The notes below the pieces were generated by a model. It did not search any database. It had not been told where the DNA came from and saw only the letters and a list, made by a program, of their open reading frames with translations. From Muscardinus avellanarius (Eukaryota > Chordata > Mammalia > Rodentia > Gliridae), in the NCBI GenBank assembly GCA_963383645.1, contig OY726576.1:15177486-15241485 (forward strand): 64,000 nt of DNA, given 5' to 3'. Shown piece after piece: positions 30,030-39,930 of this stretch; positions within the stretch are counted from its first letter, which is position 1, and the number at the start of each line of letters is the position of its first letter. The translations under genes were made by a program, and so were the position numbers.

Positions 30030-30960
30030 AAAAATCCCCAAAGAAAAGTATAATGCAGTACATTAAGCTCCACTCCTGGGCAGTCTCGTTCTGGCTGTGA
30101 TGATTCCTAAAAAAAAGTATAATGCAATACAGTAACATCCACTAGAGGGCAGTCTCGCAGTCGCTGAGATGATCCCCAAAGAAAGTAAAATGCAATACAT
30201 TAACCTCCAGTAGAGGGCCGTCTCATTCTCGCTGAGAAGATCCCCAAAGAAAAGTATAATGCAAAACATTACCTTCCACTAGAGGGCAGTGTTGTTCTTG
30301 CTGAGATGATCCCCAAAGAGTAATTCAATACATTAACCTCCACTAGAGGGCAGTCTCGTCGCTGAAATGATCCCCAAAGAAAAGTAAAATGCAATACATT
30401 GACCTCCAGTAGAAGAGGGCAGTCTCGTCCCTGAAATGATCCCCAAAGAAAAGTAGAATGCAATACATTCACCTCCACTAGAGGGCACTCTTGTTCTCAC
30501 TGAAATTATTCCCAAGGAAAAGTATAAGGCAATACATTAACCTCCAGTAGAGGAAAGTCTCCTCGCTGAAATGATCCCCAAAGAAAAGTACAATGCAATA
30601 CATTGACCTCCCCTAGAGGGCCGTCTCATTCTCACTGAGAAGATCCCCAAAGAAAAGTATAATGCAAAACATTAACTTCCAATAGAGGGCAGTGCTGTTC
30701 TCACTGAGATGATCCCCAAAGAAAAGTAAAATGAAAAACAGTAAGCTCCACTAGAGGGCAGTCTCGCTCTCGCTGAGATGATCCCCAAAGAAAAGTAAAA
30801 TGCAATACATTAACCTCCACTACAGTGGAGTCTAAACTCGCTGAGATGATCCCCAAAGAAAAGTATAATTCAATACATTAACCGCCACTAGAGGTCAGTC
30901 TCGCTCTCGCTGAGATGATCCCCAAAGAAAAGTAAATGCTAAACAGTGACCTCCACTACG
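30030..30960 (+). repeat. 68-bp tandem array with CTCF-like core motifs
   Basis: About 14 head-to-tail units of roughly 68 bp share GATCCCCAAAGAAAAGTA, ATGCAATACATTAACCTCC and ACTAGAGGGCAGTCTCG. CCACTAGAGGGCAG, which fits the known CTCF core CCASYAGRKGGCRS, is exact at 30139, 30276, 30340 and 30748. One- or two-base variants lie at 30207, 30475, 30610, 30679 and 30885. All lie in the same orientation. No coding frame is conserved. Insulator or loop-anchor activity is inferred from the motif only. Confidence 0.8.
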
Positions 30961-31238
30961 GCTATTCCTTCAAGTGTGTCCACTAGTGTCCAACAAAGAT
31001 GGACTCCTGGCTGAAGCCTTTGCTGCACTCGTGGCACACGTCCGGATTCTCTCTGCAGTGCTTTTTCTCGTGGACGATGAAGTGGGACTTCCGATAAAGC
31101 CTCACCTGCCGCAGCCGAGTGCGTCTTCCCATGGGTGGGAAGTTGCGGCAGACTGGTTCAGCTGGGCACTGAATATGGGCACTGAGTCCGTTCGGGACCG
31201 AGGTTCTCAGAAAGGTGGGCAAAGGTTTCGCTTATAGT
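30961..31238 (-). pseudogene. Inverted relict of KZFP finger exon, 3' part
   Basis: Read on the minus strand it matches the decayed fingers downstream of unit 3 (about 53,060-53,240): KSHFIVHEKKHCRENPDVCHE, then SQESI. It shares the in-frame TGA of the GGCAGGTGAGGC junction, so the decay predates this copy. It has stops and a deletion and is not coding. Confidence 0.75.
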
Positions 31239-32439
31239 TCTGCAGCCACTTCTCTGCAGCGATTTTTTCCCTTTTTTTTTTTTTAATGAAATAAACTTCT
31301 TTAAGTTCTTGTTCAGGACGCTAAAAGTGGAGATTCTTCTCCAGGAAAAAAAAAATCTGAAACGATTGACACAGACAAATGCCTGTTGTGCAATTGACAC
31401 TTTATTCTAGGCACAAGATTTTTTGTACTTCCCTATTTCCCCATGATTCCCTAGTAGTAAAGTGCAAACACCCAAAAAACAATAGTGAGATATACATGTA
31501 AATCACCAACCCTGAACAAGACAAAAGCAAGGCCTGTGACAGCCCAGGTCTTTGTGATTGAAATCAGTCCCGTGACCCTGCAGGTGGGTCTTGTGCTTCA
31601 AGTCAGCCCCTTTGGCCTTGCCTTGGCCTTGCAGCTGCAGAGGCTTTTAGTGGGCAAATTCCAGAAGAACAAAAGTCACATCCAAAATCCCTTGAAGAAT
31701 TCAGTTTTTGAGAGTTTTCTTTAACCCTTTTGAAACCTTTTATTCCTAGGGCTTAGTCCAAAGTCCTTCTCTGTCTAGCAACCTCCTTTGAACTGAATGG
31801 GGACGAAGTCCGAGATTCCAGCTTTCATACGTGTAGTTGGTGTAGGGAAATCCGTGTACATTTATGACGATTTAGAGGATTTCGATGAATGTCTGTTGGA
31901 TTTTGTCTGCAATACCATCTGCTGTCTGAACGCTTCACCCTATTAAACACTTAAAATATATTTCAGTAGACAGGGCCCCCAAAACAACATGAAGTTTTTA
32001 TTATATCTGTCTTTTGTTCTGTCATAACTATTTTAACCAGGTGGTGTCGCCCTGTCTCCAGGCAGTGCTATCACTAGGTGCAAAGGTCAAGATTCCTCCT
32101 AGCTCTCTACTCTATTGTAATGATTAGAATGAAGGTCACAGATGGGGAGGAATTCTGCATTTGTAATTGCTGTAGCAGGAATGCTTCCACAGGATCTGAA
32201 TTCTGACTAGAATTACGTCTTTGAGCAAAGCCGAGGGTGTTTAGAGGCTTAGACAAATTACTAGAAAATTTATTTTCCACAGACTCAGTTTCTCTCAGTC
32301 CTGATCTTATATCACCGGAGCAATTCATGTGGAAAGTTAAAAAAATGATTATCAAAAGAATAATAGTTATGAAAGAATATCTAGGAGTGGGGGAGTACTT
32401 TGGCCAGAGACAACACTTTCCCTCGGGGCTCTGCTTTCT
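31239..32439. other. Unassigned sequence, possible processed-pseudogene fragment
   Basis: This 1.2-kb stretch has no SINEs and no long frame. On the minus strand AATAAAGTG near 31,405 and an A-run at about 31,272-31,283 could mark the 3' end of an old processed transcript spanning about 31,740-31,272, with a Lys/Ala-rich short stretch near 31,630. I cannot name a source gene. 31,740-32,439 is AT-rich, with no feature recognised. Confidence 0.3.
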
Positions 32440-33241
32440 TTAAGCCAGCCAAATTTTTAAAAATTATTTTAAATCATACATCACATTGGAATACAAGACT
32501 TGAGAGGATATACAAGCACACATCATCCAATTAGCCCTTATCCAGCCCCCATCCCATTCCCTCCCCCTCCCTCGATCCCATGCTTGTTTGGTGATTAACT
32601 TTGATACATATGTTTATGTATCTCCTGCTTTTTAAAGAGGCTCCATCCTCCTCTATTCCATACCCTCTGATTGGTCACCTTAATTGCTTCACTATAGGGC
32701 CCTTTCTATAGCTCGACCACTTTCTGTTGCCCCTTTCCTCCTAGTTATTGCTGATTAGGGGAAGCATCTGGTTTTAATTTTCTGCAATATTTCTTTGTGC
32801 ATGCTGTGTTACAAATACCGATCCCACTCTTGATGGCCCGCGTTGTGGCCTGACTACCCGGTGGACTGATCCAGACCTCGCTGGCTCAAGCAGCGGCCTT
32901 GCCTCATGGGAGGCCCGATTCTGGTCTCGCTGGCCCCGACACTGGCCTAACCCCTCAGCTGGCTCCAATCCCAGCCTCGGAGGCCCCGGCACCGGCCTTG
33001 TCTCACGGCAGTCTCCAATGCCGGCCTCGCTAGCTCCAGCACCGGCTTAACCCCTCGGCAGGCTCCGATCCTGGCCTCAGAGGCCTCAATAGCGGCCTTG
33101 CCTCATGGAAGGCTCTGATGCCAGCCACTGGCCCCGGCATCAGCCTAATCCCTCAGGAGGCTCTGATCGCGGCCTCGGAAGCCCCAGCACCAGCCTTGCC
33201 TCACGGCAGGCTCCGATCCCGGCCTTGCTTAAGCCAGCCAA
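32440..33241 (-). mobile_element. Composite retroposon: 50-bp VNTR plus L1-like 3' tail
   Basis: A 13-bp direct repeat TTAAGCCAGCCAA flanks the element (32440-32452 and 33229-33241), as expected for an L1-mediated insertion. On the minus strand it starts with a GC-rich tandem array, passes through about 250 bp of unique sequence, and ends in a G-rich segment (AAGCATGGGATCGAGGGA ... ATGTGATGTATGATTT) plus an AT-rich tail. That segment resembles the L1 3' UTR of the element at 21,770-21,900. No ORF is present, so it is non-autonomous. It may be an L1 with both ORFs deleted or a separate SVA-like composite. Confidence 0.6.
32870..33225 (-). repeat. 50-bp VNTR with 100-bp alternating order
   Basis: About seven units of 48-50 bp alternate between a CCTTGCCTCA type and a CCTAACCCCTCA type (as seen on the + strand), each followed by a GGCTCCGATCC-like and GGCCTCGG-like part. 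The alternation gives a 100-bp higher-order period. It forms the 5' end of the retroposon at 32,440-33,241. Confidence 0.7.
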
Positions 33242-33284
33242 TTTTCTGCGCGTGAATCTTTCACGCACGCAAATGCCTAGGAAG

Positions 33285-33377
33285 AGGAATCAGAGGTGGC
33301 AGAAAGTGGAACTTCTGGTTAAAACTTTGCTCACATCGTGGCACACATAGTGCTTCTAACCCGAATGTGTCCTCTGG
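33285..33377 (-). pseudogene. Inverted finger-exon relict next to the provirus
   Basis: On the minus strand ACCAGAGGACACATTCGGG and the following bases through GCAAAGTTTTAA match 52,981-53,040 just past the unit 3 stop. With 30,961-31,238 it forms one inverted KZFP relict, split by the retroposon and other sequence. Confidence 0.7.
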
Positions 33378-33380
33378 TAT

Positions 33381-33804
33381 TGTCCCCTAAGACTCCGACC
33401 CGCAGGGGCTTAGAGAACGATACAGACACCTCTTCAGCTGAAATATGAATTCTTCTTTAATGGATCCTTAATTCTTCTTCATAATATCTCTGAATATCTC
33501 TGACAATGCGTACAACAAGCACAGTATATAACAGCATCATAATCCCTCCTTCTATTCCCTACCAACCCCAGCTTCCACAGGTAGGGCATGCACATTTCTG
33601 ACTCTCTCATAGGCAGGCTGGTGGTAGCATGAGGCTTTGCGTCACTGATCATTCTACAGGCACGTAGCATGGCACACTGCGCATGCTCAAGGAGACGTCC
33701 ATCTTGTGAGTCTCATGACTTGGCTGCAAGCCTAGGCGCCATCTTGAGTCCATGCTGGCAACAAGCCTGGGTGCCATCTCGGTCCAGCTGAGTGGGCCCC
33801 GATA
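33381..33804 (-). repeat. Provirus LTR, outermost 3' copy
   Basis: This 424-bp copy is similar to those at 34,139-34,569 and 41,708-42,123. On the minus strand it starts TATCGGGGCCC (TG changed to TA) and ends GGGGACA. It directly abuts inverted finger-gene sequence. Confidence 0.85.
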
Positions 33805-34138
33805 TCTCCCCCTTTTTGTTTTATTAAAATAAGGCTCGGGATCTTGCCTGTCTTAGGTCGTCGACCCTCAAGGACCATTCTTACCTGTCATTGGGAGAAC
33901 AATAGCATGATTGTTTCCCTGTATTAGGTTGATATGGTCCCGGGGACGATCTTACCCATCACTGACTACCGATCCAGCATACTGAGCCATACGTGGGGAG
34001 ATGAGCCAGCTTCAAGGGCTGCCATAGCTTGCACCAATATGCGCTGTTGTTGCAGTGTGCGTTGTCGAGTTCGCCTGATATATCCAACCAGGAAACAGCA
34101 TGCTACCACCAGCAAGAATGCCCACAATGCCATGCTAT
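33805..34138 (-). pseudogene. Repeated env tail and polypurine tract
   Basis: This is a copy of about 34,570-34,898: the membrane anchor and cytoplasmic tail of the TM subunit (frame open from about 34,135 to 33,966), the region after env, and the AAAAAGGGGGAG tract. It is joined to the LTR at 34,139 without any other viral sequence. Confidence 0.85.
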
Positions 34139-34569
34139 CGTTCCCTAAGACTCCGACCCGCAGGGGCTTAGAGAACGACACAGACACCTCTTAAGCTGAA
34201 ATATGAATTCTTCTTTAATGGATCCTTAATATGTCTCTTTTGAATATCTCTTTAATATGTCTCTTCTAATATGTCTGACAATGCGTACAACAAGCACAAT
34301 ATATATCAGCATCATAATCCCTCCTTCTATTCCCTACCAACCCCAAGCTTCCACAGCTAGGGCATGCACACTTCTGACTTTCTAATAGGCAGGCTGGTGG
34401 TAGGCGTCACTGATCATTCTGCAGGCACGTAGCATGGCACACTGCGCATGCTCAAGGAGACATCCATCTTGTGAGTCTAATGACTTGGCTGCAAGCCTAG
34501 GCGCCATCTTGAATCCATGCTGGCAACAAGCCTGGGTGCCATCTCGGTCCAGCCGAGTGGGCCCTGACA
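34139..34569 (-). repeat. Provirus LTR, internal copy
   Basis: This 431-bp copy on the minus strand starts TGTCAGGGCCCACTC directly after the polypurine tract at 34,570-34,583, so this is the LTR in the normal 3' position for the main env. It ends GGGAACG at 34,139. Confidence 0.85.
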
Positions 34570-34729
34570 TCTCCCCCTTTTTGTTTTATTAAAATAAGGC
34601 TCGGGATCATGCCTGTCTTAGGTCGTCGACCCTCAAGGACCAGTCTTACCCGTCATTGGGAGAACAATAGCATGATTGTTTCCCTGTCTTAGGTTGAAAG
34701 GTCCCGGGGAAGATCTTACCCGTCACTGA

Positions 34730-36502
34730 CTACCGATCCAGCATACTGAGCCATACGTGGGGAGATGAGCCAGCTTCAAGGGCTGCCATAGCTTGCACCA
34801 ATATGCGCTGTTGTTGCAGTGTGCGTTGTCGAGTTCGCCTGATATATCCAACCAGGAAACAGCATGCTACCACCAGCAAGAATGCCCACAATGCCATGCC
34901 ACCCCAATCTTTTAAGAGACCCAATGTTCCATGTATCAAGTCCATCCATTGTTGTACTGTAGCGACTTCCACACGGGTAGAATTAATTGCAACGATGGAC
35001 GCTCGAAGCTCAAAAATGGTGTGTTCAAATTCACGGCTCCAAGTCCCTAGAAGCATCTTGCTTAATTGACGAGACAAATTACCTGCATGGGAGAAATTCT
35101 GATACTGCACATACGTTATACATAATCCAGATAATTTATGAATACATGGTACCATGGCCATTTGCCCTAGAATGTCAACCTGTTCTTGTAACAGGTCTAC
35201 TCTTTGATTTGCCATTAATATGCCATCTTTAAGTTGTCCATTTATTTGAGCTTGCTGAACCATGGCAGTAGCCGCATGTGAGGATAGGGCATTAATAGTG
35301 GCTGCAGTATTTATAGACGTCACCAAAGCGGCAGCAGCTGTAACTGTTGTGGTCACAGAGGCCACAATTATAGCAATAAGAGCAGAAATTCCAAAATCTC
35401 TCTTTTCTCGGTTCAGCAAAACTGGAAGGGAATTTACATCCACTCTTACTGGCCAAGGAACTGCTATAGGCAGTCACATTACTACTGCTCAAGGGTGCAT
35501 AGAAGCATTCCAGCAGAAAGTTAGAAAACAGGTATCAATAAAACAACCTAGACTATCATTAACCAAGGAACTATTAGAAACAAGCCAAAAAAATGGAGTA
35601 GTTACACAAACAGGAGTGGGTCCAAATGGGAGTTGTGGTCCCATTGAACAATTTTCTTTGACGCTATCCTCAAAAGTATTGGAAAAATTCTGAGAATAGC
35701 TGCAATTTTTTACAGTTCCCCCTAAAATCATAGACATAGCTGTTATATCAGTACAGCCTCCTGCTCTCCCACAGAGAAGCCAAATATTAAAAGGATTGGG
35801 CGGCTTATACTGTATAGGATTTTGATATGTATAATTATATCCTGCCCAAGTATGATTGCGCATAGTAGATATGCCTGGAGAAAAACTTAAATCATAGCCT
35901 GAAGAGGCCCAGACTACCTTAGAGTCTTGGCAATCAGTCCATTTAAATGGCCAGCTACGTGGGCTATAACATTTTGGAGCCCACCGCGGCTGCAAAGGAG
36001 CTGTTTTATTTTCGGGATGTTCATATCTAGAAAATGCTATAGGAGCATATCCTTCCAAAACAGTAACATTTCCTATGGGACTGGAATCATTAAATGGCTG
36101 AAATTTTCCCATAGTTTGATTATATAACTGCACGCATGGATTAGTACTATCATAGGTATCGTTTAAAATTTTATTAGCATAAAAACATAAACTACCACTT
36201 AATGTTATATTGAAGAATGCATAAGGCCTAATTTCTTCATCAAAGGGAATCCATGGCAAATTTAAGGAACTATTGGTCGTAAAGAACCGAGGAAAAATGG
36301 TGGCAGTGGTAGATACAGGTAAAGGAAGAGGGAAAGCAGAAATAATTCCCCAAAGATCTTTTTCACTCACTCCAATCTTGAACATTACCAACAGAGTTAG
36401 CCATATCCATTTGTTGCTTGGCATCTTCCATTGGTTCCTGTACATGGCGCACCAATCTTTCAGGAACCCAAATTGGCGAGTCTTTGTCCTGTGGGAAAAC
36501 AC
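34730..36502 (-). pseudogene. env: env: SU and TM envelope subunits, two stop codons
   Basis: The frame begins with a hydrophobic signal-like stretch (WIWLTLLVMF) and a surface subunit with many N-glycosylation sites. TGA codons at 35491-35489 and 35476-35474 interrupt it near the end of SU. The same frame then continues through a basic cleavage motif (REKR), an Ala/Thr-rich fusion-peptide-like segment, the ectodomain, a membrane span (near 34,860) and a short cytoplasmic tail, ending at 34730. The TM subunit resembles MMTV/HERV-K types in the family. The product would be an entry glycoprotein, but this copy cannot make it whole. Confidence 0.85.
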
Positions 36503-36569
36503 ACACTGACCCTCGAGCCCACGTTAGCACTGGATCCGGACCATTCCATGCTCCTGTAAGAATATCTTC

Positions 36570-38974
36570 CTACATTGCTTGCCCTGCATAGCGCTCATGA
36601 GGCCTGTAATGTCTTTCCGCTGCTGTTCGTCCATTGGCATCTAACGTTAAAAAATTTAGAATAAATAATATAAGATTTAGTTTATCTTTTGGTGTGCTCC
36701 ATTGAGCCCCTATTCCCCCTTTTTGTTTTATTAAAGCAGACTTAATAGTGGCATGGGCTCGTTCTACTATGCCTTGGCCCTGTGGATTATATGGTAATCC
36801 ATGATTTAAGTGTATAGCCATTTGGGCACAAAAATGAGAAAATCTTTGAGAAACATAAGCAGGTCCATTATCAGTTTTAATTTGGTGAGGGATGCCCCAG
36901 GCAGCAAAAGCTTGCAGACAATGGGAAATTACATGTTGGGCCTTTTCTCCAGTATGAGCAGAGGCAAAGATGACTCCAGAACATGTATCCACGGAAACAT
37001 GTACATATTTAAGAGAGCCAAATTCAAGAACATGCGTGACATCCATTTGCCATAGGTGAAGAGGTCGCAAACCTCGAGGATTTACTCCCGTAGTAGGCTG
37101 TGGCGGTAATGTCAAACAATTTTTGCATTGCAATACAATGCGTCGAGCTTGTTCTTTAGTGATTTTAAATTTTAGTCTCAGCGTTTGGGAATTTACATGA
37201 AATTTATTGTGAAATTCTTGAGCCTGTAACACTTTGTCTTCATTTGAAAAAATAAGTACAGTTCGAGTATGAAAATCTGCAATAGCATTGCCTTCAGCAA
37301 GCGGTCCAGGAAGTCCTGAATGAGCTCGTATGTGGGTTGCATAGAAGGAACATTTTCGGTTCCAAATATATTGTTGTAACTTAGCCAATAATAAAAGAAT
37401 AGTAGATTGTCCCTTAATATGTCCTACACATTCAAGGCTATTAAGTGCCTGTACCACATATAAACTATCTGAAATTAAATTGAATGGAGTGGAATCATAG
37501 AGCATAAATACTTGAATCACTGTCAAAATCTCTACTGCCTGTGCTGATGAATGGGGAAAAAGAAAAGTTTGTGGATCTGAGCCTTCTTTGAATATCACCT
37601 CCTTTGGATCCATCTGTAAAAATATTTGGCGCTCCAGCAATTGGTGCAGATCGAGTTATTTTTTGGAAAAATAATAGGATGAGCCAAAACAAACCTGAGC
37701 CATGGAAGTTGTGGATAATGATTATCGAATTGTCCTGTGGCCATTACATGAACAATGGCCCAGTCAGAATTGGTGGCAGCTAGAGTGGCAAGCTGTTCTT
37801 TAGTATATGGAGTGATGATAAGATCAGGCTGCATCCCAAATGCAGTCAGAGTCGCCTTTAATGCCTTAATAATTATTTGTGCAACACAGGCTGGATACCA
37901 TGGCAACACTTTTTTGGGAGAATGAGGGAGGTGTACCCACATTATGGGACCCTCTTGCCACAACACTCCAGTGGGTGTGAGATCTGTGGTAAGAATGCAT
38001 AACAGCAATTTTTTCTGATAATCTATACGATCTACTTGTGCTTCAGATAATCTTTCCTCTACGAGATGAATACATGTTCGCGCCTCAGGTGTTAAAGATC
38101 GTGAAGAAAATAAATCTGAATCCCCTTTTAGCAAATCAAACAAAGGTTTAAGGTCAGCATTACTAAGCCTGCAATATGGTCGAATCCAATTTATATCTCC
38201 TAAAAGTTTTTGGAAATCGTTTAAAGTTTGTAAATTGTCCACCCTCAAGCTAAACTTAAGAGGACGAATAATAGTATCTTCTAATTTGGTGCCAAGGTAT
38301 TGTTTAACATTTCTTTGTTGTATTTTCTCTGGAGCTATAATTAAATTCCATTGTTTAAGACATGATATAGTTTTTATAAGCATATCATCCAAAATTTCTG
38401 GGGTTTTAGCACATAATAAAATATCATCCATATAATGATAAATCATGGAAGAAGCAAATTCTCTTCTAATAGATTGTAGAGCTTTATCTACATATATTTG
38501 GCACAACGTGGGACTATTAGCCATACCCTGTGGTAGTACTGTCCATTCATATCTTTGATCCACCTGCTGATGATTAATGGACGGTATAGTAAAAGCAAAT
38601 CGAGGGGTATCTGCAGGATGCAGTGGAATAGAGAAGAAGCAGTCTTTGATGTCCAATACAACAGTGGGCCAATTGGCAGGGAGGGCCGATATAACTGGTA
38701 GCCCCAATTGCACTGGTCCCATGATCTCCATACTATTATTTACTGCTCGAAGATCATGTAACAATCTCCATTTACCTGATTTCTTTTTGATAACAAAAAT
38801 AGGTGTATTCCATGGAGATGTGGAGGACTGTAAATGTCCTGCCAATAACTGCTCCTGTACCAGTTCGTGGGCTGCTTTAACTTTTTCTTTAGGAAGGGGC
38901 CACTGAGAGACCCACACTGGCACATCTGTTTTCCATTTAATCTTTAATTGTTCAGTGGCCCCATAGAAAAACCC
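36570..38974 (-). pseudogene. pol: pol: reverse transcriptase, RNase H, integrase, frameshifted
   Basis: The frame opens at the -1 shift site at 38,968-38,974. Reverse transcriptase carries YMDD at about 38,435-38,424. The first frame stops at 37595. Two small shifts within RNase H (one in an A-run near 37,660, the next by about 37,600) move the reading to a third frame, which stays open to 36570. That frame holds the end of RNase H and the integrase with its HHCC zinc motif (FHNKFH ... CKNC) and the D, D, E residues (MDVTH, KTDNGPAY, GIVERAH). The coding residues are well kept but the protein is not continuous. Confidence 0.88.
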
Positions 38975-39930
38975 AGTCCTCTTTTATCTTTGGGATTATT
39001 TCTTCCCATTATGGGAACAGGGGACTTTCGACCTTGTTCAAATCGGCCAAGCCCACCTGTTCCTGAATAGCCTGCATCGTGCATAAGTTGTTGACTTTGA
39101 TGGCTATATACAGATTCAGTAGTCAATTTTACTCCCATTTGTTGCAGTACATCTCGTCCCCACAAGGATACAGGAAGCTCCAGAACAAAAGGTTGGAATG
39201 TCCCTGAATGACCTTCTTGATCTGCCCAATTAAGGTGAACAGCACTGCAGCTTGGACTACTTGCATATCCTAACCCCTTAAGTAATTGATCTGTCTGTTG
39301 TAATCCCCAATCTTTTGGCCATTCAGATAATCTAATGATACTACTGTCTGCACCTGAGTCCAAGAGACCCCAAAAAGAGACTCCCTGTATGGTGAGTTGA
39401 CACATGGGACGTGACCCCATGTCCATAGTGAGCCATGCTCCAGGAGGACCTGTAGAACCAAAGCCCTTATCTTTTCTTGCCTGTCTTTGGCTAGGAAAAA
39501 GAGAATGTTTACTAGGCAACAGAATTATCTGAGCAATTCGGTCTCCATTATTTATAACAGAAATCCCATGAGGGGAGGAAACTAATATTTTCACATTGCC
39601 TGTATAATCCTGGTCAATAACTCCTGGATGCACCACTAGACCCGATAAGGTAGTGGAACTTCGGCCTAGAAGCAGTCCTACAGTATTAGAAGGAAGGGGT
39701 CCATGAAAATCTGAATCTACTTTTTGAACTCCCATTTCAGGGGTTAATATGAGTCGGGTGGTGGCACAGACGTCCAATCCTGCACTCCCTGGGGTTGCTC
39801 TCCGTATGGTAGGAGAGGCTGCTGAAATCGAGGCACCTGCCTCATCTGTGGTCCTGCGTTCCCTGTCTCCTGTTGAATTGCCCCATACATTTGAGGGCCC
39901 TGAGGCACAGGGCCCCTCTGCCCGTTTTTT
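38944..39930 (-). CDS. pro: pro: dUTPase-protease with G-patch, open frame
   Basis: The frame is open from the gag-pro shift site (39,924-39,930) to TAA at 38944, with no start codon of its own, as expected for a frameshift product. dUTPase motifs are near 39,780 (AGLDVCATTR) and 39,610 (VIDQDYTGN). The aspartic protease active site LLDSGADSS is near 39,355. A G-patch (GYSGTGGLGRF) closes the protein. All three domains look intact. Expression would depend on the broken gag frame upstream. Confidence 0.88.
   Translation of the reverse strand, partial: KKRAEGPCASGPSNVWGNSTGDRERRTTDEAGASISAASPTIRRATPGSAGLDVCATTRLILTPEMGVQKVDSDFHGPLPSNTVGLLLGRSSTTLSGLVVHPGVIDQDYTGNVKILVSSPHGISVINNGDRIAQIILLPSKHSLFPSQRQARKDKGFGSTGPPGAWLTMDMGSRPMCQLTIQGVSFWGLLDSGADSSIIRLSEWPKDWGLQQTDQLLKGLGYASSPSCSAVHLNWADQEGHSGTFQPFVLELPVSLWGRDVLQQMGVKLTTESVYSHQSQQLMHDAGYSGTGGLGRFEQGRKSPVPIMGRNNPKDKRGLGFSMGPLNN
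38968..38974 (-). promoter_or_regulatory. pro-pol -1 frameshift heptamer GGGTTTT
   Basis: On the minus strand G GGT TTT sits in the pro frame 24 bases before the pro stop, and the -1 frame is then open through reverse transcriptase. It fits the X XXY YYZ rule. Downstream folding was not computed. Confidence 0.75.

Noticed and set aside
30063..30515. Short minus-strand frames in the 68-bp array
   Set aside because: They arise from the repeat and are broken by unit length changes that are not multiples of three. No start or splice support.
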